DNA of 64,000 bases from an uncultured bacterium. Its GTDB lineage: Bacteria; Cyanobacteriota; Vampirovibrionia; Gastranaerophilales; Gastranaerophilaceae. Made by a program: the position numbers and the translations under genes. Every line of letters starts with the position of its first letter. Position 1 is the stretch's first letter. Of this stretch, positions 26,731 to 35,722 are shown piece after piece. The notes under the pieces were generated by a model. It saw only the letters and a list, made by a program, of their open reading frames with translations, made no database searches and was not told the DNA's origin. The stretch spans positions 320 through 64,319 of the forward strand of contig CASDRS010000002.1 in NCBI GenBank assembly GCA_949283255.1. The letters run 5' to 3'.

Positions 26731-28059
26731 ATGTATAAGCTATACCCATATTTTACAAATGACGGCTCTGTAGGCCTTTTCAGCCCTAAGGATGATGATA
26801 TTTATCATTCTACGCTTGGTGCTGCACTTGAGGCGTATGAAAAGTTTATTTTGCCAGCAAAACTTGATGATTATTTTCTCACTAATTCAGAAATAAAAAT
26901 TTTAGATATTTGTTATGGCATCGGATATAATTCAAAAAGTTTTCTAAATTATTTTCAAAATTTTCAAAAAAAATTTTTAAAAAATTTTTCAAAAAAACAT
27001 TTGTCGTGCGAAAAAAGATTATCGCCATATAACGATAAGATACATACCAATAATATTTCTTCGTCAGATTATAACGCGCAGATATATTCCGATAATAATT
27101 CTAATAAATTTGATAACGAATCTGTAGAGAGAATAAAAAATTTTAAAATTTATATTAAGGCAATTGATACAGATAAAAATTTGGCATTTTTATCTCCATT
27201 CATAAAAGCTAACGGAAAAATTCCTTCAAAACGATACAAATTACCATTTGATAATCCTAAGATAGAAAAGTACATGGCACTAAATAAGGATAAGCATTAC
27301 GACAAAAATTTTGTAACGTATCCTGAGGAGTTGGATATAATATTATTGGATAAAATATGCTCAAACCATCCGGAAATTTTAAAAGACAGTGAGTTTATCG
27401 AGGTAATAAATAATAAAGATTATCGCCAATATTTTGAGCCTTCAATTTGCCGATTATTCAAAATGCACTACTTTAGAGGGTATAATTATACCCCTCTATG
27501 GGGCTTTTTAAGTAATTTACATAATATATATTATAAGTACCTATCAAAACGTTATAAAAGAGCTCTTAACAGCCTATTATATAAGAACTTTGATTTTGAA
27601 CTTAAAATCAAAGATGCAAGACAAGAATTATTAGCAGATAAAAATACATATAATTACATTTTTTTAGACGCTTTTACTCCATCAAAGTGTCCTGCTCTTT
27701 GGACAATAGACTTTTTTAAACTGTTACATAACAAACTAGATGAAAACGGCAGGCTTTTAACGTATGCTAATTCTGCAGCTGTGAGAAACGCAATGATAAA
27801 TGCAGGATTTTACATTGGAAAGATATATAACTCTGCTGAAAATAAATTTACTGGTACTATTGCCGTAAAAAATAAATCGATTATAGAACATGAGCTCTCA
27901 GAATACGATTTAGGGCTTTTAAAAACTAAGGCAGGTATATTTTATCGTGACCAAAATTTAACGGGCCAAAATGAGGCTATTATAAAGCGGCATAAAATTG
28001 AAGTTAGTAATTCATCCTTAATCTCATCTTCAAAATATATTAAACAATTTAAACATTAA
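26731..28059 (+). CDS. MnmC-like tRNA methyltransferase with a large insertion
   Basis: The N-terminus (YPYFTNDGSVGLFSPKDDDI, YHSTLGAALEAYEKFI), the SAM loop ILDICYGIGYNSKSFL and the C-terminal block YIFLDAFTPSKCPALWTIDFF match the methyltransferase half of MnmC (DUF752). That enzyme methylates 5-aminomethyl-2-thiouridine at the wobble base of tRNA. The protein has 442 residues, far longer than the usual domain: roughly residues 75-140 and 170-280 are AT-rich, lysine/asparagine-rich insertions. One contains the palindromic element at 27019-27044. The flavin oxidase half of MnmC is absent. It is likely expressed from a leaderless message. Confidence 0.8.
   Translation: MYKLYPYFTNDGSVGLFSPKDDDIYHSTLGAALEAYEKFILPAKLDDYFLTNSEIKILDICYGIGYNSKSFLNYFQNFQKKFLKNFSKKHLSCEKRLSPYNDKIHTNNISSSDYNAQIYSDNNSNKFDNESVERIKNFKIYIKAIDTDKNLAFLSPFIKANGKIPSKRYKLPFDNPKIEKYMALNKDKHYDKNFVTYPEELDIILLDKICSNHPEILKDSEFIEVINNKDYRQYFEPSICRLFKMHYFRGYNYTPLWGFLSNLHNIYYKYLSKRYKRALNSLLYKNFDFELKIKDARQELLADKNTYNYIFLDAFTPSKCPALWTIDFFKLLHNKLDENGRLLTYANSAAVRNAMINAGFYIGKIYNSAENKFTGTIAVKNKSIIEHELSEYDLGLLKTKAGIFYRDQNLTGQNEAIIKRHKIEVSNSSLISSSKYIKQFKH
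27019..27044. repeat. In-frame palindromic element, copy 1
   Basis: TTATCG (27019) and CGATAA (ending 27038) face each other around an 8-base loop, followed by GATACA. The 26 bases match 30395-30420 except for two loop positions. Both copies are read in the same frame, as LSPYNDKI here. It sits in the variable insertion of the methyltransferase. Confidence 0.65.
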
Positions 28060-28096
28060 TAATTTTTTTATTGGTATATAACTACACGATATAAAT

Positions 28097-28306
28097 TTAT
28101 TGAATTTTAGTTATTTCAATTTTATATCCCAGAAGTTTTGCAAAATATTCGGCATCATCAAAACGTAACGTGCCAAGCCGCATCTTATGAGAAATTCCAT
28201 CTAGAGTATATTTCTTATCACTATTTTCAGTAGCAATTTTTGCTAATTCCTTAAGCGTAATACACTCCTTGGCTAATAGAATTTTTACGAACTCACGTGC
28301 GGTCAT
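28097..28306 (-). CDS. Small HTH-like protein, 69 aa
   Basis: The start MTAREFVKILLAKECITLKE has GGAGT 6 bases upstream of ATG 28306; an in-frame start 15 codons earlier has none. Residues ITLKELAKIATE look like a helix-turn-helix, followed by GISHKMRLGTLRFDDAEYFA, the pattern of small XRE-like or DUF6471-like regulators. DNA binding is inferred. It is divergent from the pilin-like gene at 28381, so it could regulate that gene. Confidence 0.7.
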   Translation of the reverse strand: MTAREFVKILLAKECITLKELAKIATENSDKKYTLDGISHKMRLGTLRFDDAEYFAKLLGYKIEITKIQ

Positions 28307-28380
28307 TTTTACTCCTAGATAAATATTACTAATAATTGTATATATTGACAATTTAATCTTTATTAATAATTAGAAAGAAT

Positions 28381-29406
28381 ATGAAAATATATAAAAACGC
28401 TTTTACATTATCAGAAGTCATAATCACAATAGGTATTATTGGTGTTGTTGCTGCTCTAACTTTACCAATTCTGACAGAAAATATAAATGAATTAATTTAT
28501 TCAACAAGACAAGCTAACATTGCTTATAAAGTTACCCAAGCAACAGATACAATGAAGTCTTTAGGGTTATTAAATAAAACTTATTCTTCTACTGATGATT
28601 TTGCTGATGAATTAGTAAAGCATTTAAAGGTAATAAAAAGATGTAATTCTAATAATATTTCAGCCTGCTGGCCTACAGATTATGTCACAACATCAGAAGG
28701 GGAAAAATACGAAGTAGCCGGTGCTAAAAAGGGCAAAAATTTAAATATTAAATCAAATATTACGGATAATGTCGGGCTCATATTGGCTGATGGCGCTGCA
28801 ATTATTATGACTTATAACCAAAATTCGATAGGTATGGATGAAGGCGAGCCACTAACATCATCTATAAAATCATTACCTATCGGCTTTGGCAGAACAAGAG
28901 AATTTGCCTATACAACATCATCAACAACAGCAATCGATTTTGTAATGGATGTTAATGGAACTAAAGGCCCTAATAGTGAAACTCAAAACGGAAAAATGTT
29001 TGATATTCGCAGTTTTAGAGTTGCAAGATTTTCAAATGGTTGTGCTGGCCAGTATGTAAAAGGAATAGGGTGCGTCGTTAATTTAGGTACTGATTATGAA
29101 TGTCTAATCAATGGAACAGAAGATTACAATAAGTGGAATCCCGGAAACTATCAATATAATAGCTGTTTTGGTGGAGCAAAAAAAGCATGTAACGATATAG
29201 AAATGGAGCTGGCAGATGTAAGCAAAATGCGTAGTATGTGTAATGCAGTAAAGAATGGAACTCTTAACCTTTCACGAAGTGAAATTTGGATGACATCAAG
29301 TTCTATTGGAGTTGATTTGCATTCAGTCTTTAGATTTTCTGATTGTGATATTTGGGGAGGTAGTTCAAATACCAATAAAGAACCGGCTCTATGTATTAGC
29401 GAATAA
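28381..29406 (+). CDS. Type IV pilin-like protein with prepilin leader
   Basis: After a seven-residue basic leader, the class III signal FTLSEVIITIGIIGVVAALT follows, with the expected phenylalanine at +1 and glutamate at +5. Cleavage and methylation by prepilin peptidase is therefore likely. The 341-residue protein then has a helix and a large cysteine-containing beta domain (about 11 cysteines in the last 180 residues, including NGCAGQYVKGIGCVV), suggesting disulfides and a surface role. It is much longer than a major pilin and may be a minor pilin or pseudopilin. No assembly genes lie nearby. Confidence 0.88.
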   Translation: MKIYKNAFTLSEVIITIGIIGVVAALTLPILTENINELIYSTRQANIAYKVTQATDTMKSLGLLNKTYSSTDDFADELVKHLKVIKRCNSNNISACWPTDYVTTSEGEKYEVAGAKKGKNLNIKSNITDNVGLILADGAAIIMTYNQNSIGMDEGEPLTSSIKSLPIGFGRTREFAYTTSSTTAIDFVMDVNGTKGPNSETQNGKMFDIRSFRVARFSNGCAGQYVKGIGCVVNLGTDYECLINGTEDYNKWNPGNYQYNSCFGGAKKACNDIEMELADVSKMRSMCNAVKNGTLNLSRSEIWMTSSSIGVDLHSVFRFSDCDIWGGSSNTNKEPALCISE

Positions 29407-29501
29407 TGATTTTACAACTTACTCACAATAACAATATTAACACAAGTATAAAAATAACATATTATAGTTTTATGAATTGAATGTTTTTATAGGAGAGTTT
29501 T

Positions 29502-29951
29502 GTGAAAAGATTATTACTTTTGGTTGCGTTGTTTGGTATTACTGTAAGTCCAGCATTTTGCTCACATTGGGTTGCGGTTGGTAATGGGCATTACGTCGAT
29601 GTAGAAACAGTTATCCCGAAACAGAATTTCGAGGGATACGAATTAAACGGCCGTTATTACGAGTTTTGGACAAAATATATATCTAATAAACCCTATAAAA
29701 CTATTCTTGGAAAAGGTGTATATGCCTCTGCTAATAAAGTTCTTCTTGACTGCCAGACAAGATATGCAAGACGTTTGTCTTACTTTGCTTATGATGCACA
29801 AGGTAATGAGATAATCGGCCTAAAAATGGTTAATGAGCAGTGGCATCATATACATCCTAAAACGGTTCCATTTGAAGCTTATCAGTTTGTATGCAGTGGA
29901 AAGTACGACTTGCATAACTTTAAACACTTAGACAGCCAGCTTCGCCATTAA
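29502..29951 (+). CDS. Secreted protein resembling surface-adhesin protein E
   Basis: GTG start with AGGAGAG upstream. A signal peptide (MKRLLLLVALFGITVSPAFC) is followed by a 130-residue domain with the pattern of the adhesin-E family: W.AVGNGHYVDVETVI, WTKYISNKPYKTI, LLDCQTRYARRLSYFAYDAQGN and a final FVCSGKYDL. The two conserved cysteines probably form a disulfide in the periplasm or on the surface. The cysteine at the end of the leader is not in a clear lipobox. The function in this lineage is unknown. Confidence 0.75.
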   Translation: MKRLLLLVALFGITVSPAFCSHWVAVGNGHYVDVETVIPKQNFEGYELNGRYYEFWTKYISNKPYKTILGKGVYASANKVLLDCQTRYARRLSYFAYDAQGNEIIGLKMVNEQWHHIHPKTVPFEAYQFVCSGKYDLHNFKHLDSQLRH

Positions 29952-29966
29952 TATAAATTTACCTTT

Positions 29967-29995
29967 TTGCAACAAGTATCGCATATTTGTATAAT
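29967..29995 (+). promoter_or_regulatory. Promoter ending 6 nt before a start codon
   Basis: -35 TTGCAA (29967-29972), 17-base spacer, -10 TATAAT (29990-29995), six bases (TTTTAT), then ATG at 30002. No Shine-Dalgarno is present. Confidence 0.7.
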
Positions 29996-30001
29996 TTTTA
30001 T

Positions 30002-31303
30002 ATGGCAAAATATGATTTAATAGTTGTCGGAGGGGGCACTGCCGGTTGTGCAGCGGCTTATACTGCCGGAAAACTTGGACTTAAGACGCTTATAATTGAA
30101 AAAAGTATTCATCTTGGCGGTACAATTACCTCAGGGCTTGTTGTTCCAGCCATGAAGTCATCTGAAAATCAAATAAATACTGATTTTTACAATGATTTGA
30201 TAAATGAACTTAAATCAATTGGCGGGCAAATTACTTATCAAAATAATCCAGGTTGGTTTAATCCTGAGCTTACCAAAATAGCCCTTGACTCATTAATGGC
30301 AAAAGCCAATGTGGACGTTTATTTCGACACACATATTACAGGTATAGATGTTACAGACAGTAGGATTACGTCTATTACAATATCTAAGGAAATCTTATCG
30401 GTATATAACGATAAGATACAACAATCTAAAAAAACATTATCGGAACCTATCGAAACGATATATGTTGTAGACGCGACAGGAAATTGCGAAATTGGAAAAT
30501 TTTGCAATTGCAAATTTTTAGAAAAAAAATCTGAAAACCAACCGGTAAGTTTACGATTTATGATGAGCGGAATAAATTTGGAAACTTTTTCTAAGTGGCT
30601 GCTCGAGACTGATTCTGACAGAAATGTTACGACTGTAGAGCATATAGGGGGCGCTATACACCTCTCTACGGCCTATACGTGGGATAAGGACAAAAAGTGG
30701 GCTTTACGCCCTCTATTTGAGGACGCTGAGCGTAAGGGGGTACTAAAACCACACGACAGCAACTATTTCCAGATATTTACAGTAGCTGGAATGCCCGATA
30801 CTATTGCGTTTAACTGCCCTCGAATAATTGATTATAACGAAACTTTGGCTGTAAAAGATGCCTCAAAAGCCCTTATACTGGCGAGAAAGACGATTTTAAG
30901 ATTGAGTAATTTTTGTAAGGAATATTTTCCTGGATTTGAAAATGCTTATATTTCAAATATAGCTGATATGCTTGGAGTAAGGACTTCTCGAAGATTAAAA
31001 GGCAAGTATGTTTACACCATGGAAGATGTAATCTCAGGTAAAAAATTTGAGCATCCGATAGTTGTAGCCAATTATCCTATAGATGTACACTCAAAAAAGC
31101 AGGGAGCATCTACCCTTAAGGTGGTTCAAGATTATCAAATTCCAATTGAATGCACAATGTCCGCTGATATTGAAAACTTGTTTGCGGCCGGCAGATGTAT
31201 TTCGGCTGATTTTATGTCACAAGGTGCCTTGCGCGTTCAGACAAGCTGTTTTTCAATGGGTGAAGGGATTGCAAAATATATTGCCGATAAGATTAAGAAT
31301 TAA
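30002..31303 (+). CDS. FAD-dependent oxidoreductase
   Basis: 433 residues of the FAD_oxidored type. It has the N-terminal dinucleotide fold YDLIVVGGGTAGCAAAYTAGK, then IIEKSIHLGGTITSGLVVPA, VVDATGNCEIG, and a C-terminal FAD-contact block ADIENLFAAGRCISADFMSQ. The substrate is unknown. Residues 131-150 include the palindrome-encoded LSVYNDKI, an insertion between strands. The frame could begin at TTG 29987, but the promoter overlaps that codon, so ATG 30002 is used. The 3' end overlaps convergent 31293 by 11 bases. Confidence 0.85.
   Translation: MAKYDLIVVGGGTAGCAAAYTAGKLGLKTLIIEKSIHLGGTITSGLVVPAMKSSENQINTDFYNDLINELKSIGGQITYQNNPGWFNPELTKIALDSLMAKANVDVYFDTHITGIDVTDSRITSITISKEILSVYNDKIQQSKKTLSEPIETIYVVDATGNCEIGKFCNCKFLEKKSENQPVSLRFMMSGINLETFSKWLLETDSDRNVTTVEHIGGAIHLSTAYTWDKDKKWALRPLFEDAERKGVLKPHDSNYFQIFTVAGMPDTIAFNCPRIIDYNETLAVKDASKALILARKTILRLSNFCKEYFPGFENAYISNIADMLGVRTSRRLKGKYVYTMEDVISGKKFEHPIVVANYPIDVHSKKQGASTLKVVQDYQIPIECTMSADIENLFAAGRCISADFMSQGALRVQTSCFSMGEGIAKYIADKIKN
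30395..30420. repeat. In-frame palindromic element, copy 2
   Basis: CTTATCG (from 30394) and CGATAAG (ending 30415) form a perfect 7-bp inverted repeat around 8 bases, followed by GATACA. It is nearly identical to 27019-27044 and encodes LSVYNDKI in the same frame. A further small palindrome, TATCG-AAA-CGATA, lies about 40 bases on. Confidence 0.65.
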
Positions 31304-32648
31304 TTTTATCCAGAAGTATCTGGGCTGCATTAAGAAGAGGATCTATAGTTGTTGAAAACGGAGGAGCGTAAGTAAGGTCATTTCTTTCAAATTCACTTAC
31401 CGTTAAACCTCCCAAAAGTGCCGTTGCAAGTGTATTTATTCTCTTATCGCTACCTGCTGAGCCGACAGCTTGCCCGCCTAACAATTTGCCAGTCTTTTTA
31501 TCAGCAATCAGTTTAAGGGTGATATTTTGAGCATTTGGCATATATCCTACCCTATCAAATTTGTTCACTGTAGTTGAAATCACGTCAAAACCTGCTTTTT
31601 GAGCGACCTTTTCGTTAAGGCCTGTCATAGAAATAGTTATGCCAAAACACCTTGTGACGGCTGATGATAATACTCCCAAAAATTCGTCTTCCCCTCCGCA
31701 AGCATTTATTGCGGCACATCTGCCTTCCTTATTGGCATTTGAGCCAAGAGGCATCCAGACAGGCTCGTTTGTAATTATATGATTTTCTTCACAACAATCC
31801 CCGCAAGCATAAATATCTGCCTCGGAAGTTTCCATTTTCCGATTAACCTTTATTGCTCCCGTGATACCAAGCTTTATACCTGCATCTTCAGCCAGTTCTA
31901 CATTTGGCTTTACACCTGCGCAAATAATAACCATATCCGCATCATAAATATTGCCGTTATCAGTCTCTACAGATAACACGCCGTCATTGTCCCCGCAAAA
32001 TTCTACTGCACTATGACCGGTTACTATTTCAAATTTATGTTCTGCTATCTCTAACAGCTGTGTCTTCACAAGATCTGACATATCTTCATCAAGTACAGGC
32101 ATAAGGTAATTTCCACGCTCAATAAGGGTTGTATAAATATTGTTTCTAACAAGTGCTTCGAGCATTTCAAGCCCTATGTATCCGCCGCCTATAATTACTG
32201 CGCGCTTTGTATCTTCAAGTTTATTTTTAATATCAATTGCATCTTCTATTTTCCTAACCTTGAAGATATTTTTAAAACAATTATTTCTTATAGGAGGAAT
32301 TATCGGATTTGCTCCTGTTGCAATAATAAGCTTGTCATAAGAAACCAGAAAAGACTTATTATCATCAAGGTTTTGGACAAGAACCTGCTTAGACTCTTTG
32401 ATAATTTTCAAAACTTTGTGCCTTATATAGACACTAACTCCGCTCTTTTGAAAGTCTTCAACTGACCTTACCAAAAGAGTTCTGTAATCGTCGAAATTTC
32501 CCTCGATATAATAAGGTATTCCGCACGCTGAATAAGACACATGCGTATCATCCGTATAAACTACTATTTCTGCATCCGGTAACAGTCGTTTAGCCTTTGC
32601 TGCAGCCTTTGCTCCGGCCGCAACTGCTCCTATAATTAATATTCTCAT
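31293..32648 (-). CDS. CoA-disulfide reductase / NADH oxidase family flavoprotein
   Basis: 451 residues. The FAD fold is RILIIGAVAAGAKAAAKAKR. The single redox cysteine is in SYSACGIPYYIEGN near residue 43, as in CoA-disulfide reductase and NADH oxidase/peroxidase. The NADH fold is RAVIIGGGYIGLEMLEALV. The C-terminal half has IYACGDCCEENH and VGYMPNAQNITLKL. It would reduce CoA disulfide or oxygen/peroxide, protecting an anaerobe from oxidants. The first glycine motif is GAVAAG instead of GGVAGG. No good ribosome site is seen. Confidence 0.88.
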   Translation of the reverse strand: MRILIIGAVAAGAKAAAKAKRLLPDAEIVVYTDDTHVSYSACGIPYYIEGNFDDYRTLLVRSVEDFQKSGVSVYIRHKVLKIIKESKQVLVQNLDDNKSFLVSYDKLIIATGANPIIPPIRNNCFKNIFKVRKIEDAIDIKNKLEDTKRAVIIGGGYIGLEMLEALVRNNIYTTLIERGNYLMPVLDEDMSDLVKTQLLEIAEHKFEIVTGHSAVEFCGDNDGVLSVETDNGNIYDADMVIICAGVKPNVELAEDAGIKLGITGAIKVNRKMETSEADIYACGDCCEENHIITNEPVWMPLGSNANKEGRCAAINACGGEDEFLGVLSSAVTRCFGITISMTGLNEKVAQKAGFDVISTTVNKFDRVGYMPNAQNITLKLIADKKTGKLLGGQAVGSAGSDKRINTLATALLGGLTVSEFERNDLTYAPPFSTTIDPLLNAAQILLDKINS

Positions 32649-32707
32649 ACCAAAAGAATATTCTATTCAAGAAATTTCGACATTACCTTAAAAGCCACTC
32701 TAAGCGA

Positions 32708-32848
32708 CTAATTTTCGCAAGAAGTATTCAAAAAGGTTTCCAGCATAAATTCGCAGTAGCAGTCAAGATCACTCTTAAACTCTTCCGCCTTATCTACCAA
32801 CGCCTTTAACTCAACTATTATTCCGTCATTTTTCAAGTCTTCATACAT
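32708..32848 (-). CDS. Possible microprotein, 46 aa
   Basis: A short frame starting MYEDLKNDGIIVELKALVDK and ending LETFLNTSCEN. The frame is open further upstream and would add YCGVCIS (a CxxC), with GTG as the only earlier start. The composition is acidic and helical, with four cysteines counting the upstream part. No Shine-Dalgarno is visible. It occupies an otherwise empty 290-base gap and could be the remnant of a longer gene. Confidence 0.35.
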   Translation of the reverse strand: MYEDLKNDGIIVELKALVDKAEEFKSDLDCYCEFMLETFLNTSCEN

Positions 32849-32936
32849 AGAGATACACACCCCACAATATTCTGATACATGTTCTTATACGGAAGACATG
32901 CTGTAAAACTTTAGGGTTAGTTAAGAATATGTTACA

Positions 32937-33818
32937 TTATTCCTCATTATAAACAAGCTTCTTTCTCAAGCTCCACTGAACCATTGTCAGAACAAGAATT
33001 ATCACAAAGAGTACATACGCAAGAGCCGAAGCCTTCCCAACATTAAAATATTCAAACGCATTCTTATAAATTGCATAAACAAGCACATTTGTACTGTCCA
33101 AAGGCCCACCCTGAGTCATTAAATATATCAAATCAAATACCTGAAAAGAGCTTATAGCGGTAATAATCACAACAAAAAATATAGTAGGCGACAGCATTGG
33201 AACTGTTACTTTAGTAAATGTTTCAACGGCATTTGCCCCGTCTATTTTAGCCGCCTCAAACAAGCTCTGAGAAATCCCGCTAAGTGATGATAAGAAAATT
33301 ATCATATTGTATCCGATAAGCTTCCAAACTGACACAATTATCAAGGCAGGCATCGCAAAATGCGTATCATAAAGCCAATTAATATGGACTGATAACAAAT
33401 GGTTTAATAATCCGATATTCGGGTCAAATATCCACTCCCATACTATTCCTATTACAATCATCGGAGTTATAAACGGCAAAAAATACGCTGTCTTATAAAA
33501 TTCAGATCCCCTAACTTTCGAGTTAATAATTGCCGCAAGAATTAGAGGGATAATAACTCCGAAAACTGATGTAGTAACTGCGAAAACCAAAGTGTTAATA
33601 AGTATTTTTAAAAACAGTGGCTCGGAAAAAACTGCCTTATAGTTATCAAACCCGACAAATTGCATGGGATTAAGCAAATCCCACTTAACAAAGCTCAAGG
33701 CAAAAGAGCAAAACACAGGAATAATTATGAATATAAAAGTCCCGAGTAATGCCGGTAATATAAAAACCAATCCTGCAAAGCTCTGATTTTGAAGTAAATT
33801 TTTCCCAACTAATTTCAT
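32937..33818 (-). CDS. Carbohydrate ABC transporter permease (MalF/UgpA type)
   Basis: 293 residues with six membrane helices (first: FAGLVFILPALLGTFIFIII). The permease motif that contacts the ATPase is AAKIDGANAVETFTKVTVPM (EAA loop: EAAxxDGA...F..i.lP). The early block SFALSFVKWDLLNPMQFVGFDNY is typical of sugar permeases. Its partner permease, binding protein and ATPase are not in the window. ATG 33818 is chosen because the minus-strand -10 ends 6 bases before it, indicating a leaderless message; the frame extends to 33833. Confidence 0.88.
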   Translation of the reverse strand: MKLVGKNLLQNQSFAGLVFILPALLGTFIFIIIPVFCSFALSFVKWDLLNPMQFVGFDNYKAVFSEPLFLKILINTLVFAVTTSVFGVIIPLILAAIINSKVRGSEFYKTAYFLPFITPMIVIGIVWEWIFDPNIGLLNHLLSVHINWLYDTHFAMPALIIVSVWKLIGYNMIIFLSSLSGISQSLFEAAKIDGANAVETFTKVTVPMLSPTIFFVVIITAISSFQVFDLIYLMTQGGPLDSTNVLVYAIYKNAFEYFNVGKASALAYVLFVIILVLTMVQWSLRKKLVYNEE

Positions 33819-33820
33819 GG

Positions 33821-33830
33821 TATAATTATA
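33821..33830. promoter_or_regulatory. Palindromic bidirectional -10 element
   Basis: TATAATTATA reads as a -10 box on both strands. On the minus strand the box (33830-33825) ends 6 bases before ATG 33818. On the plus strand the box (33821-33826) would start RNA near 33833, giving a leader of about 30 bases with AAGGGAG before ATG 33862. Confidence 0.6.
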
Positions 33831-33861
33831 CAATAAAGGTATGAATAAGGGAGAATGTTAC

Positions 33862-35343
33862 ATGAATTATAGAGATAAATATAATCACGCGTTTGGAAAA
33901 AATGATATTAGAGGTATATATGGTGAAGATATTACGGAAGAACTTTTCTATAATATTGGTAGGGGCTATGTAAATTACCTAAAAAAACAAACTGCAAAAG
34001 ATGAAAATTCAATGTATATTACAGTTTGTATGGATGCAAGAACACATTCTCCTTCACTTTCAAAAGCTCTTCGAGCAGGTATTACCTCTACAGGAGCACA
34101 TGTTATAAATCTTGGACTTGCACCTACTCCAATAGGTTACTATTCAGAAGTTGTAGGGGTTCCTGCTGATTTGACTAATGGAAACAAGGTTATAGCAGCT
34201 TGTATAATTACAGCAAGTCACAACCCAAAAGAATACAACGGACTTAAGATGACATTCAATCATCAAACACTATCTGAAAGCCAAATTAAAGAAGTTAAAG
34301 AAATTACCCTTGAAAACTGGTCTAGTGATAGCAAAACTATTGATGAAAAACTTGTTCAAGATTATGATATTATCCCATCATACATAGATGATATGGTTTC
34401 TCGCTTTGGAAAAATCGGTAAAGGTGTAAAAGTTGTTGTTGACAGCGCAAATGCTACAGGCGGAATTGTAGGCCCAAAATTATACAGAGAATTAGGCTGT
34501 GATGTTGTTGAATTATTTTCTGAACCTGACGGGAATTTTCCAAATCACCATCCAAATCCAAGTGTTGAAAAAACTCTTGATACGTTAAAGGCTACAGTTA
34601 TTAAAGAAAGCGCTGATGTTGGTATTGCTTATGACGGAGACAGCGACAGAATAGGTGTTGTTGATAATTGCGGTAAATTTTTGACAGGTGATAAATTACT
34701 TTTGATTTATGCGGAAGAATTAATCAAAAAATGTAAAGATACAGGAGTTTGTCCGACAGTTGTCAGTGAAGTTAAGTGTTCTCAAGTATTGTTTGACACA
34801 ATAAACAAAATTGGCGGAAATGCTGTGATGTGTAAAACGGGACACGGATATATTAAAGCTAAAATGAGAGAAACAGGAGCAATTTTAGCTGGAGAAATGA
34901 GCGGACATACCTTCTTTAAAGATAGATATTTTGGTTTTGATGATGCAATTTATGCAGGTTGCAGAATTATAGAAATTATTTCTGAAAATAAAAAAGTTAA
35001 CCCTAAATTTACCATAAATGACTTACTAAAACCTTTCAATGAAGTAGTTTCGTCTCCTGAATTGCGTTATCCTTGCCCTAACGATTTGAAAAAATCAACT
35101 TTGGAGGCTGTAAAAAATAAAATTGAATCCGATAAGGACATTTTTGGCTCAGAAATAAAGGATATCATAACTTTAGACGGTATGAGAATTGTCTTTGACG
35201 GTGGATTTGCTCTAATTAGACAAAGCAACACTGAACCTGTATTTACATTGAGATTTGAAGCAAAAACTAAAGAAGAATGCGACAGATTCCAAAAGGCCAT
35301 GACAGGTATGCTTGATGATATTCTTAAAGTAGAAGCTGTATAA
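33862..35343 (+). CDS. Phosphomannomutase/phosphoglucomutase
   Basis: 493 residues of the alpha-D-phosphohexomutase family. It starts NYRDKYNHAFGKNDIRGIYG, has the catalytic serine loop IITASHNPKEYNGLKM, the metal loop AYDGDSDRIGVV, sugar-binding GEMSGHTFFKD, and the phosphate-binding RQSNTEPVFTLRFE. It interconverts mannose-6- and mannose-1-phosphate (or glucose), feeding manC at 12769. ATG 33862 follows AAGGGAG; the ATG at 33841 is in frame but precedes that site. Confidence 0.93.
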   Translation: MNYRDKYNHAFGKNDIRGIYGEDITEELFYNIGRGYVNYLKKQTAKDENSMYITVCMDARTHSPSLSKALRAGITSTGAHVINLGLAPTPIGYYSEVVGVPADLTNGNKVIAACIITASHNPKEYNGLKMTFNHQTLSESQIKEVKEITLENWSSDSKTIDEKLVQDYDIIPSYIDDMVSRFGKIGKGVKVVVDSANATGGIVGPKLYRELGCDVVELFSEPDGNFPNHHPNPSVEKTLDTLKATVIKESADVGIAYDGDSDRIGVVDNCGKFLTGDKLLLIYAEELIKKCKDTGVCPTVVSEVKCSQVLFDTINKIGGNAVMCKTGHGYIKAKMRETGAILAGEMSGHTFFKDRYFGFDDAIYAGCRIIEIISENKKVNPKFTINDLLKPFNEVVSSPELRYPCPNDLKKSTLEAVKNKIESDKDIFGSEIKDIITLDGMRIVFDGGFALIRQSNTEPVFTLRFEAKTKEECDRFQKAMTGMLDDILKVEAV

Positions 35344-35347
35344 GGCT

Positions 35348-35593
35348 TTATATAAAGATTTGTTCATCAGAGATAAGCTCTGCCGGACTGTAACCAAGAG
35401 CTCTGGATATTTTTTCGACCACATCTAGTGTTGGGGATGATAATTGTCCTTCAATTTGTGATAGGGTTGATTTTCCTATGCCTGCAAATTTTGCAAGCTT
35501 TTCTTGCGAAAACCCTCTCCTTATTCGTTCAAATTTTATACGCATAGCAAACTTTTGTGCAAGATGTGATACTTTTTCAGCCCGTTTTTTCAT
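35348..35593 (-). CDS. XRE-family HTH regulator
   Basis: An 81-residue single-domain Cro/C1-type protein. The helix-turn-helix is RIRRGFSQEKLAKFAGIGKS, followed by TLSQIEGQLSSPTLDVVEKI and ALGYSPAELI, the classical HTH_3 pattern. It lies tail to tail with phosphomannomutase, 4 bases apart. Targets unknown. It has no attached toxin or sensor domain. Confidence 0.9.
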   Translation of the reverse strand: MKKRAEKVSHLAQKFAMRIKFERIRRGFSQEKLAKFAGIGKSTLSQIEGQLSSPTLDVVEKISRALGYSPAELISDEQIFI

Positions 35594-35640
35594 ATCATTA
35601 TACTAACACGAAATTCAACTTTAATAACAGCAAAAAAAAA

Positions 35641-35667
35641 ACCCGATTTTATAGAAATAAAATCAGG
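35641..35667 (-). terminator. Rho-independent terminator (minus strand)
   Basis: On the minus strand CCTGATTTTAT (35667-35657) pairs with ATAAAATCGGG (35652-35642) including one U-G pair, followed by nine or more T (35640 downward). It ends the small gene at 35723-35890. Confidence 0.85.
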
Positions 35668-35722
35668 TACAAAATTTGTAGGGGAAAAATTAATTGGAGT
35701 TATATATTTGTTAGAAAAATTC

